Assembly (NCBI GenBank): GCA_021793295.1
Contig: JAJYTA010000003.1
Coordinates: 1 to 64,000 of the forward strand
Source: Actinomycetes bacterium
GTDB lineage: Bacteria; Actinomycetota; Actinomycetes; Jiangellales; Jiangellaceae
Reading direction: 5' to 3'
DNA length: 64,000 nucleotides
The stretch's first letter is position 1, and every line of letters starts with the position of its first letter. The position numbers were made by a program, and so were the translations under genes. Shown piece after piece: positions 53,101 through 61,477 of the stretch. A model generated the notes under the pieces. That model was not told where the DNA came from, made no database searches, and was given only the letters and a program-made list of their open reading frames with translations.

Positions 53101-53562
53101 TCAGCGCTCGCTGGGCAGCCGCAGCCGGTCACCGGGCCGGATGTCACCAGCGGAGCTCAGATCGTTCAGCTCGACGATGGCGGTCACCACCTCGCGGCGG
53201 TCCGCCTCCGGCGCGACCCGCCCGGCCACGTCCCACAACGTGTCCCCCGGAACGATGCGCACCGTGGCCTGATCGGAAATCTCACCAGGACCCTCCGCTC
53301 CGGCCCAGGGGCGCACGACGCCGAGCACGCCGACGATCACGAGGGCCACCCACGCCGCCGACATCACGAGACGCCCTCGGCGCGTCAACCGCCCGCCGCG
53401 CACACTCGGCGCCGCCGAACCGCGGCAGGCCATCGGCACCGGACGTGCCACACGCACCCGACGCACGGCCGGCCCATCGACTTCGGCGAGATCGACCGGC
53501 AGGGACTCGATCACGACCCGCGTGCGCGCCTCGAGCGTCGATACATCCGTCGTGGTCGCCAT
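53101..53562 (-). CDS. LysM-domain membrane protein beside lexA
   Basis: A 153-residue protein. The first 60 residues are cytoplasmic, one membrane segment lies at about 66-86, and a C-terminal LysM domain follows at about 100-150 (VRIVPGDTLWDVAGRVAPEADRREVV, IRPGDRLRLP). LysM binds peptidoglycan. Divergent LysM proteins next to lexA are conserved in actinobacteria and in function resemble SOS-induced division inhibitors such as YneA; this is inferred from position. It is divergent from lexA across 222 bp holding a LexA box and a long palindrome. Downstream, 338 bp up to nrdR contains the nrdR promoter. Confidence 0.88.
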   Translation of the reverse strand: MATTTDVSTLEARTRVVIESLPVDLAEVDGPAVRRVRVARPVPMACRGSAAPSVRGGRLTRRGRLVMSAAWVALVIVGVLGVVRPWAGAEGPGEISDQATVRIVPGDTLWDVAGRVAPEADRREVVTAIVELNDLSSAGDIRPGDRLRLPSER

Positions 53563-53584
53563 GTCTGACCCTCCCGATATCGTC

Positions 53585-53614
53585 CGTACAACCGTTCGAT
53601 GGAACGGCTGTACG
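53585..53614. promoter_or_regulatory. 13-bp-arm palindrome upstream of the LysM gene
   Basis: Arms cgtacaaccgttc (53585-53597) and gaacggctgtacg (53602-53614) match at 12 of 13 positions around gatg. It starts 23 bp from the LysM start, so it would lie in the LysM leader or promoter. It contains gttc-gatg-gaac, the half-sites of a LexA box turned outward. Operator or RNA hairpin, undecided. Confidence 0.5.
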
Positions 53615-53652
53615 AATTTCTACACCCCGGCACTGACAAAGTCGAGACATCT

Positions 53653-53668
53653 TCGAACAGATGTTTGA
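53653..53668. promoter_or_regulatory. LexA (SOS) box
   Basis: The 16-mer tcgaacagatgtttga matches the actinobacterial SOS box TCGAAC-N4-GTTCGA at all but one position. It lies between the divergent LysM gene and lexA, so LexA can control both, including its own gene. Confidence 0.8.
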
Positions 53669-53784
53669 TCGTGTCGCTGAAAGCGGTTACGCTTGGCGCC
53701 ATTACTCGACGGTGCAGAGCGTTTTCGAACTAAGTGCGCGGTCGGGTTCAAACTTCATGAAGACGACGATGTGGAGGTGGCGCG

Positions 53785-54510
53785 GTGGCCACGCAAGGTG
53801 ACAAGGACAGGGAGGCAGGGTCCGAGGGAGCCTCGGTGCACAGCTTTCCCGAGACCCACGTGCATCCGGCCGACCTGACGGTGCGGCAGCGCAAGGTACT
53901 CGAAGTCATCCGGGACGCCGTGGGCCACCGTGGGTATCCGCCCAGCATGCGCGAGATCGGCCAGGCGGCCGGATTGTCCAGTCCGTCAAGCGTTGCGCAT
54001 CAGCTCGGGGTGCTCGAAGCGAAGGGCTACATCCGCCGCGATCCACACCGTCCGCGGGCGCTGGAAGTGCTCCCGCCTGGCTCAGCTCCGGGTGATTCCA
54101 CCCGGCCACCCGAGTCCGAGCAGGACGGCAAGCCCATCCCGTCCTACGTGCCGATGGTCGGCCGAATCGCCGCCGGTGGTCCGGTTCTGGCTGAGCAGGC
54201 CGTCGAAGACGTGTTCCCCCTGCCCCGTGAGCTCGTCGGCGAAGGAACGCTGTTCATGCTGCGCGTCACCGGCGATTCGATGATCGATGCCGCCATCTGC
54301 GACGGCGACTGGGTCGTGGTGCGCCAGCAACAGGTCGCCGAGAACGGCGAGATCGTGGCCGCGATGATCGAGAGCGAGGCCACCGTCAAGACCTACAAGC
54401 AGCGCGACGGACACGTGTGGCTCCTGCCGCACAACGACGCGTACGAGCCGATTCCAGGTGACGACGCCGTCATCCTCGGACGCGTGGTCGCCGTGATGCG
54501 CCGAATCTGA
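53785..54510 (+). CDS. lexA: SOS repressor LexA
   Basis: A 241-residue repressor of the DNA-damage response. The N-terminal winged helix is at about 30-95 ([39 protein letters not shown]). The self-cleavage site is Ala130-Gly131 in [10 protein letters not shown], with catalytic Ser165 (GDSMIDAAI) and Lys202 (TVKTYKQ). A short Pro/Ser linker sits at about 97-118. The GTG start has ggagg about 10 nt upstream and gives a roughly 25-residue acidic lead that is common in actinobacteria. A LexA box lies 117 bp upstream. Confidence 0.96.
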   Translation: MATQGDKDREAGSEGASVHSFPETHVHPADLTVRQRKVLEVIRDAVGHRGYPPSMREIGQAAGLSSPSSVAHQLGVLEAKGYIRRDPHRPRALEVLPPGSAPGDSTRPPESEQDGKPIPSYVPMVGRIAAGGPVLAEQAVEDVFPLPRELVGEGTLFMLRVTGDSMIDAAICDGDWVVVRQQQVAENGEIVAAMIESEATVKTYKQRDGHVWLLPHNDAYEPIPGDDAVILGRVVAVMRRI

Positions 54511-54572
54511 GCCATGTCGCGGCCTCTGGGCGGGAGGCAGGGCTTGTCGCGACGTGGTGACGAGCCCGCTGG

Positions 54573-56585
54573 TCAGCCTTCCGCCGCATCGCCGGTGTCA
54601 CCGCGCGTGTCGTCCGAGGCAGCGCTCGCAGCGAGCCGACGCAATGCACCGGTGACCACCGCGCGGTCCGTGGTGAACCACATCGGCGGCAACGACGCTC
54701 GCAGATAGCTCGAATAGCGAGCTGTCACCAGCCGGGGGTCGAGCACTGCCACCACGCCACGATCACTAGACCGACGAATCAGGCGGCCTGCGCCCTGAGC
54801 CAGAAGCAGCGCCGCGTGGTTCGCCGCGACGGTCATGAAACCGTTGCCCCCGGAACGCTCCACGGCCCGTTGACGCGCTGAACTCAGTGGCTCGTCGGGG
54901 CGCGGGAACGGCAGCCGGTCGATCACGACCAGTTGACACGAGCCGCCCGGCACGTCCACGCCCTGCCATAGCGACAACGTGCCGAACAAGCACGTGCGCT
55001 CGTCCGCGGCGAAACGCCGCAGCAGACTGGCCACGACGTCCTCGCCCTGGCACAGCACAGGAATGTCGGGCAGCTTCGCGCGCACCGCCTCGGCGGCCTC
55101 GATCGCAGCACGTCGCGACGAGAACAACCCGAGGCTGCGCCCGCCGGCCGCGGATATCAGCTCGACCAAGGCGTCCACGGCTTCAGGCCGCAGACCATCG
55201 CGACCCGGGGTGGGAAGGTCGCGCGCAACATAGAGAATCGCCTGCCGCCCGTAGTCGAACGGCGATCCCACGTCGAGGGCCGACCACGCCGGCGCACCCT
55301 CGCCGAGCAGCCCGAACGACCCGGCGGCAGCGTCGAACGTGCCACCGAGCTCCAACGTCGCCGACGTCGCGACCACCGTCGACGTCCCGAACAACCGCTC
55401 GCGCAGGACGCCTGCCACCGACAGTGGGGCGACCCGCAGCACGCGGCCGCCCCGGTCGCGGTCCTCGGTCCACACGACATCGAACTCGCCACCTGCCGAC
55501 ACTCGCTCGGCCGTCGCGAAGATCTCGTCGACCATCGCCTTCGCCGCACGCCGGGCCGACTCGGCGTCGGCACTTCGCTCGTCGCGGGCGGTTGCGGCAA
55601 ACCCCGACTGCACGGCTCGGGCGGCATCGCGGACGTCCACCAGCGCCATCCGCAGTGGCTCTGGCAGCTCGTCCAGCCGGCCCAGCGGAGCATCGGCCAG
55701 GGTGGTGCGGAGCCGCTCCCCCGCGGTGCGCAACTCCTCGGCGTCGCCGTCGTCGACGTGCGAGCGCACCCGGGTCGCGGCGCGATCGATCACCCCGGGC
55801 CACAGGTCTGCAGTGGCCACACTCGTCACCCGGGCGGCCAGCTCGTGACCTTCGTCCACGACGACGACATCATGCTCGGGCAACACCGGCACGCCTTCGA
55901 GGGCATCGATGGCCAGCAATGCGTGGTTGGTCACCACCACATCGGCTTCACCGGCGCGAGCCCGGGCCAGTTCGGCGAAGCATTCCTGGCCGTACGGGCA
56001 ACGGCTGGCGCCCAGGCATTCACGCGAACTGACCGAGATCTGCGCCCACGCCCGATCACTCACGCCCGGGTCCAGCCGGTCCCGATCGCCGGTACCGCCG
56101 GACGACGCCTGTTCCTCGGCCCACTCGCGGGCCCGCAGGACCTCCTGCCCGAGTGGACCGGTCGCAGCCTGCTCCACCGAGACGAGCGCGCCTTGGTCGT
56201 CGGGCGCGCCATCGCGAACGCGATGCAGGCAGGCGTAGTTCGCTCGCCCTTTGAGAGTGGCCCACCGCGGGGGCCGGCTCAGCAGGCCGCCGGCGGCATC
56301 GACCAGAGCAGGCAGGTCGCGATCGACCAACTGGGCCTGCAGGGCCAGCGTCGCGGTGGCCACGATGACCGGTTCGTCGGTCTCGTGTGCGTGCAACAGC
56401 GCGGGCACGAGATAGGCCAGCGACTTACCGGTGCCGGTGCCAGCCTGGACGAGCAAATGCTCGCCGCTGTCGATGGCGTGGCGGACGGCTTCGGCCATCG
56501 CCACCTGTCCGGGTCGCTCGGCTCCCCCGACCGAGGCGACAGCCGCGGCCAGCAGTTTCACGACGTTGGGGTCGGCCTGGGTCAC
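54573..56585 (-). CDS. dinG: DinG/XPD-family ATP-dependent helicase
   Basis: A 670-residue superfamily 2 helicase. Walker A is QAGTGTGKSLAYLVPALL (residues about 47-64), the DEAH-type box reads VVDEGHELAARV, and the C-terminal motor shows LSLWQGVDVPGGSCQLVVIDRLPFPRPDEP and QGAGRLIRRSSDRG. Four cysteines for an iron-sulfur cluster are available (CLHR and CLGASRCPYGQECF). DinG unwinds damaged or R-loop DNA. The GTG start is used. It converges with lexA, 62 bp apart, as in many actinobacteria. Confidence 0.93.
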   Translation of the reverse strand: MTQADPNVVKLLAAAVASVGGAERPGQVAMAEAVRHAIDSGEHLLVQAGTGTGKSLAYLVPALLHAHETDEPVIVATATLALQAQLVDRDLPALVDAAGGLLSRPPRWATLKGRANYACLHRVRDGAPDDQGALVSVEQAATGPLGQEVLRAREWAEEQASSGGTGDRDRLDPGVSDRAWAQISVSSRECLGASRCPYGQECFAELARARAGEADVVVTNHALLAIDALEGVPVLPEHDVVVVDEGHELAARVTSVATADLWPGVIDRAATRVRSHVDDGDAEELRTAGERLRTTLADAPLGRLDELPEPLRMALVDVRDAARAVQSGFAATARDERSADAESARRAAKAMVDEIFATAERVSAGGEFDVVWTEDRDRGGRVLRVAPLSVAGVLRERLFGTSTVVATSATLELGGTFDAAAGSFGLLGEGAPAWSALDVGSPFDYGRQAILYVARDLPTPGRDGLRPEAVDALVELISAAGGRSLGLFSSRRAAIEAAEAVRAKLPDIPVLCQGEDVVASLLRRFAADERTCLFGTLSLWQGVDVPGGSCQLVVIDRLPFPRPDEPLSSARQRAVERSGGNGFMTVAANHAALLLAQGAGRLIRRSSDRGVVAVLDPRLVTARYSSYLRASLPPMWFTTDRAVVTGALRRLAASAASDDTRGDTGDAAEG

Positions 56586-56729
56586 CGATGAGACGTTACA
56601 CGTTGTCGATCGCGCACATCGTCCACGCCGGAGTGCGGCACGGTTGCCCTCGACGCGCGGCGCGCGCGGGCACGTGGACGCCCGAGGGCGCGGCCGTTAT
56701 CACCGCGTGGCCATGATGGAATCGGCCGT

Positions 56730-58568
56730 ATGACCTACGACGCGGTGCCTCTGATTCCCCGGGACGTCTTGTTCGGCAACCCGGAGCGCATCTCACCCAG
56801 CCTGTCACCGGACGGCACGCGGCTCGGCTTCGTGGCTCCGGACGACGGCGTGCTCAACGTCTGGGTCGGCCCGGCCGATGATCCGTCGGCGGCGCGGCCA
56901 GTCACCCATGACCGCGGGCGCGGCATCCGCATCTTCATGTTCTGTCATGACGACCGCACTCTCGTGTACCTGCAGGACACCGATGGTGACGAGGACTGGC
57001 GCCTCTACGCACTGGACCTCGAGTCCGGCGAGTCGACGCTGCTCACGCCACAGACCGGGGTCACGGCCGGGGTGTTGGAGCACAACCGATGGAACCCCAC
57101 GACGATGCTCATCGGGCTCAACGCCGACGACCCCGCGCTGCACGACGTCTACCGGGTGGACCTGACCACCCGAGCGCTGGAGAAGGTGGAGACGAACCCC
57201 GGCTACGCCGGCTGGCTGGTCGACTCCCACCTCCAGATCCGCGGCGGGCTGACCATGACCGAGGACGGCGGGGCGGTGGTCTACCGGCGTCGTGACGACG
57301 GCACCGACGAGCCGTGGTTCGATATCAGTGCCGAAGACGTCGCCGCCACCGACGTCGTCGGCTTCAGCCGGGACGGATCGGCCGCGTTCATCCTGTCCAG
57401 CGTCGACGCGAACGCCGCCCGCCTCATCCGCGTCGACCTCGCCTCCGGCGCCGAAACGGTGCTGGCCGAGGACCCCGACTACGACGTCAGCGGCGTGGCC
57501 ATGCATCCGGACACCCTGGAGCCCCAAGCGGTCACCTTCGTCAAGCAGCGCAAGGAGTGGGTGTACCTCGACCAGGAGCTGGGCGCCGAGATCGACCACC
57601 TGCGCTCCCGTCTGCACGGCGAGGTCGGCGTGTCGCGCGCGGTACGCGACGATCGCACCTGGCTCGTCTCCGACGTGCTCTCCGATGGGCCGGTCCGTTA
57701 CTACGTCTTCGACCGGGACTCCCGGGAGCTGACGTACCTGTTCTCCCATCGCCCCGAACTCGAGGAGTACCGCCTCGCCGAGATGGAGCCGTTCTCGTTC
57801 ACCGCTCGCGACGGCTTGACCGTGCACGGCTACCTGACGTTCCCGCCGGAGGTGCCGCGATCTGGTCTACCGGCGGTCCTCAACGTCCACGGCGGGCCGT
57901 GGGCGCGCGACACCTGGGGCTACGACCCCGAAGCGCAGTGGTTCGCCAACCGCGGCTACGTGTGCGTGCAGGTCAACTTCCGCGGTTCCACCGGGTACGG
58001 CAAGGCGTTCGGCAACGCCGGTAACAAGCAGTGGGGTCGAGCGATGCACACCGACCTGCTCGACGCCATCGACCACCTCGTCGAGTCCGGGGCCGTCGAC
58101 CGCGATCGCGTCGGCATCTACGGCGGCTCCTACGGCGGTTACGCAGCCTTGGCCGGTGCTGCGTTCACCCCGGACGTCTTCCGTTGCGCCGTCGACCTCG
58201 TGGGCCCGTCGAATCTGTTGACGCTGCTGGCCTCGGTGCCGGAGTACTGGAAGCCGCAGATCGCCTTCATGCACACCCGGGTGGGCAATCCCGATACCGA
58301 GGCCGACATGCTGTGGGAGCGTTCGCCGCTGTCGAAGGCCGATCAGATCCGGATTCCGGTGCTGGTGGCGCAAGGAAAGAACGACCCCAGGGTGAAGGTG
58401 GCCGAGGCCGAGCAGATCGTGAACGCGCTGAAGGACAAGGGGCTCGACCACGAGTACCTGTTGTTCGAGGACGAGGGCCACGGGTTGGCGAAACCGGAGA
58501 ACCGGGAACGGTTCTATGCCGCCGCCGAGGCGTTCCTGGCTGAGCACCTGGGCGGGCGCTCGTCGTGA
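56730..58568 (+). CDS. S9-family prolyl oligopeptidase / acylaminoacyl-peptidase
   Basis: A 612-residue serine peptidase. An N-terminal beta-propeller of about 340 residues (repeats like SRDGSAAFILSS) gates a C-terminal alpha/beta hydrolase. The nucleophile is in GIYGGSYGGYAAL, the acid in VAQGKNDPRVKVAEA, and the histidine in FEDEGHGLAKPENR. HGGPWARDTWGY forms the oxyanion region. No signal peptide is present, so it trims peptides in the cytoplasm. It is divergent from dinG across 144 bp. Its stop abuts, and just touches, the palindromic element shared with ileS. Confidence 0.93.
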   Translation: MTYDAVPLIPRDVLFGNPERISPSLSPDGTRLGFVAPDDGVLNVWVGPADDPSAARPVTHDRGRGIRIFMFCHDDRTLVYLQDTDGDEDWRLYALDLESGESTLLTPQTGVTAGVLEHNRWNPTTMLIGLNADDPALHDVYRVDLTTRALEKVETNPGYAGWLVDSHLQIRGGLTMTEDGGAVVYRRRDDGTDEPWFDISAEDVAATDVVGFSRDGSAAFILSSVDANAARLIRVDLASGAETVLAEDPDYDVSGVAMHPDTLEPQAVTFVKQRKEWVYLDQELGAEIDHLRSRLHGEVGVSRAVRDDRTWLVSDVLSDGPVRYYVFDRDSRELTYLFSHRPELEEYRLAEMEPFSFTARDGLTVHGYLTFPPEVPRSGLPAVLNVHGGPWARDTWGYDPEAQWFANRGYVCVQVNFRGSTGYGKAFGNAGNKQWGRAMHTDLLDAIDHLVESGAVDRDRVGIYGGSYGGYAALAGAAFTPDVFRCAVDLVGPSNLLTLLASVPEYWKPQIAFMHTRVGNPDTEADMLWERSPLSKADQIRIPVLVAQGKNDPRVKVAEAEQIVNALKDKGLDHEYLLFEDEGHGLAKPENRERFYAAAEAFLAEHLGGRSS

Positions 58569-58570
58569 CA

Positions 58571-58644
58571 CCACGAGGCGACCTGCTGCATCACCAGGCG
58601 TGCATGGGTGGTGCAGCAGGGAATCGCCAAGTGAACATGATCAT
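58571..58644 (-). repeat. Palindromic dispersed element B, directly after the hflX stop
   Basis: Read from hflX, it begins immediately after the stop codon and aligns without gaps to 20221-20294 behind ileS (about 61 of 74 identical). It fills the whole gap between the convergent S9 peptidase and hflX genes. Internal arms ctgctgcaccac and gtgatgcagcag can pair with one G-T mismatch, so it probably serves as a two-way terminator. See also the copy at 20221. Confidence 0.8.
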
Positions 58645-60132
58645 TTACACGGTGTAGGCCTCGAGGGCCGCGGCGAGGTTCTCGGGGACGCGAGCACGCA
58701 CCCGAGTGCCTTCGGCGACGTGGTCGACGGAGATGACCTCGCCGGTCGTGTGGACCCGGGACACCAACTCGCCGTGGTCGTAGGGCACGAGCGCGTCGAT
58801 CTCGACGGCCGGGCGCGGCAGCTCGTTCTCGATGAGCGTCCGCAGCTTGTCGATGCCCTCGCCGGTTCGCGCCGACACCACGACGGCATGCGGCTCGCTG
58901 CGCAGCAGCCGGGCGGTGGCCAGCGGGTCGGCGGCGTCGGCCTTGTTGACGGCGACGATCTCGGGAACGTCGCCGGCGCCGATTTCGGACAGGACGTCAC
59001 GTACCGCGCTGAGCTGGCCTTCGGGGTCGGGATGGGATCCGTCGACGACGTGGACCAACAAGTCGGCGTCGGCGACCTCCTCCAGGGTGGACCGGAAGGC
59101 CTCGACGAGCTCGTGCGGCAGGTGCCGCACGAAGCCGACGGTGTCGGCGAGGGTGTAGATGCGCCCGTCGGATGTCTGGGTCCGCCGCACCGTCGGGTCG
59201 AGAGTGGCGAACAGCGCGTCCTCGACCAGCACGCCGGCGTCGGTGAGCCGGTTGAGCAGCGAAGACTTGCCGGCGTTGGTGTAGCCCACGATGGAAACCG
59301 CCGGCACCGCGTTGCGCCGCCGCTCGGCGCGCTTGGTGTCGCGGGCCGTGCGCATGGCGGCGAGCTCGCGCCGCAACCGAGCCATCCGGGTACGGATCCG
59401 GCGGCGGTCGGTCTCGAGCTTCGTCTCACCCGGACCACGGGTCCCGACGCCGCCGCCCGCCCCACCGGCGCGGCCGCCGGCCTGCCGGGACAGGCTGCTA
59501 CCCCAGCCTCGGAGCCGCTGCGAGAGGTACTCGAGCTGGGCGAGCTCGACTTGAGCCTTGCCCTCGCGGCTCTTGGCGTGCTGAGCGAAGATGTCGAGAA
59601 TCACCATGGTGCGGTCGACGACCTTGACACCGATGCGGTCTTCGAGGTTGCGCAGCTGCGACGCGGACAGCTCGCCGTCGCACACGACGGTGTCGGCGCC
59701 GGTGCTCAGAACGATGTCGCGGAGCTCGTCGACCTTGCCGGAGCCGATGAACGTCGCCGGGTCCGGACGCTGCCGGCGCTGCACCAGGCCCTCGAGGACC
59801 TGTGAACCAGCGGTCTCGGCCAGCGCAGCGAGCTCGGCGAGGGAGTTGTCAGCTTCGGTACTGTCGCCACCGGGCCACACCCCGACCAGCACCACCCGCT
59901 CGAGTCGCAGCCGTCGGTACTCGACCTCGGTGACGTCTTCGAGCTCGGTGGACAGCCCCGCGACCCGGCGCAGGGAGCGGCGCTCGTCGAGCTCGAGATC
60001 ACCGGTCGTCTCCACGTCGGCGCCGGCCTCCACGTCCGGGAGGCGCTCGCCGAAATCGGCGAACGGATCGTATGTCGAGGTGTCGTATGTGGTGGTGTCG
60101 TCTGTAGAGGTACGGCGTGGGCTGGTGGTCAT
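58645..60132 (-). CDS. hflX: Ribosome-associated GTPase HflX
   Basis: A 495-residue GTPase that splits stalled ribosomes. The N-terminal HflX domain includes TFIGSGKVDELRD and VVCDGELSASQLRNLEDR. A helical linker follows (GRAGGAGGGVGTRGPGETKLE), then the G domain with G1 GYTNAGKSSLLNRL, G3 DTVGFVRHLP and G4 NKAD. The C terminus is short. An extended acidic/threonine-rich start (about 40 residues) precedes the conserved part. The ATG has aggaga just upstream. A dispersed repeat begins directly at its stop. Confidence 0.95.
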   Translation of the reverse strand: MTTSPRRTSTDDTTTYDTSTYDPFADFGERLPDVEAGADVETTGDLELDERRSLRRVAGLSTELEDVTEVEYRRLRLERVVLVGVWPGGDSTEADNSLAELAALAETAGSQVLEGLVQRRQRPDPATFIGSGKVDELRDIVLSTGADTVVCDGELSASQLRNLEDRIGVKVVDRTMVILDIFAQHAKSREGKAQVELAQLEYLSQRLRGWGSSLSRQAGGRAGGAGGGVGTRGPGETKLETDRRRIRTRMARLRRELAAMRTARDTKRAERRRNAVPAVSIVGYTNAGKSSLLNRLTDAGVLVEDALFATLDPTVRRTQTSDGRIYTLADTVGFVRHLPHELVEAFRSTLEEVADADLLVHVVDGSHPDPEGQLSAVRDVLSEIGAGDVPEIVAVNKADAADPLATARLLRSEPHAVVVSARTGEGIDKLRTLIENELPRPAVEIDALVPYDHGELVSRVHTTGEVISVDHVAEGTRVRARVPENLAAALEAYTV

Positions 60133-60570
60133 TCTCCTGCTTTCACCGGGCGTGACCCGCTACTCGGGTGGGCTTGTGAATCCACGATCCCATGTTCGGA
60201 CTTCGAGGTCACCCCGGTTTTTCGTCGGTCGACGTCCTACGACCGACCGTAGCTCGCTCCCGTCGACGCAGCCCACCGCAACTTGGCCGCCGCTCGCAAC
60301 GTGGCCGCACGCCGCTCGGCTCGCCCGGATGCGCGGCGCTCGCTTCGGCGGGCGACCTCCTGGAGCACGGCCTCACGTCTTTGGATCTGTGTCACGCTCA
60401 TGACACACCGCCTCTCATCAGCACGTGCCATGTGGGTCGGCTACCCAGCCTGGCCACATTCACAACGCTAGGCCCGCCTGACTTCGAGTACGTCAGCCGC
60501 GAGTCGTCACGTCGCCCTCCTCCTACTGAAGGAGACGTCCCGGAGCCGCCTCAGGATGCTGTGATGTGCG
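60133..60570. other. 438-bp region between hflX and dapF
   Basis: Apart from one possible small basic ORF on the minus strand (60237-60401) nothing clear is seen. The region should hold the hflX promoter. No terminator-grade hairpin was found. Confidence 0.4.
60237..60401 (-). CDS. Possible small basic protein
   Basis: A 54-residue frame beginning MSVTQIQRREAVLQEV and continuing with arginine/alanine-rich helix-forming sequence, ending ASTGASYGRS. An aggcgg lies about 7 nt before the ATG at 60399-60401. An in-frame ATG ten codons earlier exists. Composition is strongly basic and fits an amphipathic helix or nucleic-acid binder. I recognise no family. It lies upstream of hflX on the same strand, 104 bp away. 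GC-rich DNA gives such frames by chance, so it is tentative. Confidence 0.35.
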   Translation of the reverse strand: MSVTQIQRREAVLQEVARRSERRASGRAERRAATLRAAAKLRWAASTGASYGRS

Positions 60571-61413
60571 TCACACTTCGATGGTGCCGTGAATGCCCAG
60601 GACAGCCGGCCCGGTCAGAAGCATCTCGCCGTCCGGGCGTTCGGTGACGACGAGCCGGCCCCCAGGGACGTCCACGGTGTACGGCAACCCGGCGCCGACC
60701 CCGTCGCGGCGCATCGCCGCCCAGGCGGCAGCGCACACACCGGTTCCGCACGATCGAGTCTCGCCGACCCCCCGCTCCCACACCCGCATCGCGATGTGCC
60801 GTTCGCCATGGCCGACGACGAACTCGACGTTCGCCGACTCCGGGAACAGCGTCGCCGGGCGGATCCCCGGCGGCTCGGTCAGCAGTCCGAGCGCGGCCAG
60901 ATCGTCGACGAAGACCACAGCGTGCGGGTTGGGCACCCACACCGCGGTGGCCGGCCAGGTGTGCCCCGCGGCGGTCACGAGCGGCAGTTGCCGCGTCGGC
61001 GCTGGGCGCGCATGCCCCATCTCGACGGTGAACGTCTCGTCAGTCTCCGCATGAACCGTCCGTGCTCCGCCGCGAGTGGCGATGGTGAGCACCGGGCCTT
61101 CGGCGTATCCGGACTCCCAGAGGTATCGCGCCATCACCCGCACCCCGTTGCCGCACATCTCGGCCACGGAGCCGTCAGCGTTGCGGTAGTCCATGAACCA
61201 CTCGGCCGCATCAGCGAGATGCGCGTAGTCGGGGACGGCATCGGTCGGCACGACCCGGATGACGCCGTCGGCGCCGATTCCCGCGTACCGGTCGGTCATC
61301 CGCCGAACCGTCGCGGCGTCGAGTGTTTCCCGCAGCACGTCGTCGGCGTCGGGTACCAGCACGAAATCGTTCTGCGTGCCGTGGCCCTTGACGAAGCTGA
61401 TGCTCGTTGCCAT
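60571..61413 (-). CDS. dapF: Diaminopimelate epimerase
   Basis: A 280-residue cofactor-free epimerase that converts LL- to meso-diaminopimelate for peptidoglycan and lysine. The two catalytic cysteines are Cys87 in MCGNGVRVMARY and Cys222 in RSCGTGVCAAA. The start FVKGHGTQNDFVLVPD and IGADGVIRV are typical. The ATG at 61411-61413 gives the standard N terminus; an upstream open frame runs into miaA. It is 64 bp downstream of miaA on the same strand, the usual actinobacterial miaA-dapF order. It supplies the substrate used by MurE. Confidence 0.96.
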   Translation of the reverse strand: MATSISFVKGHGTQNDFVLVPDADDVLRETLDAATVRRMTDRYAGIGADGVIRVVPTDAVPDYAHLADAAEWFMDYRNADGSVAEMCGNGVRVMARYLWESGYAEGPVLTIATRGGARTVHAETDETFTVEMGHARPAPTRQLPLVTAAGHTWPATAVWVPNPHAVVFVDDLAALGLLTEPPGIRPATLFPESANVEFVVGHGERHIAMRVWERGVGETRSCGTGVCAAAWAAMRRDGVGAGLPYTVDVPGGRLVVTERPDGEMLLTGPAVLGIHGTIEV

Positions 61414-61477
61414 CGACGTTCTGGTTCCCTTCGTGCGCATCGCCCGGCTGCGATCCGTACCCGCCGCACGGCGCCGG

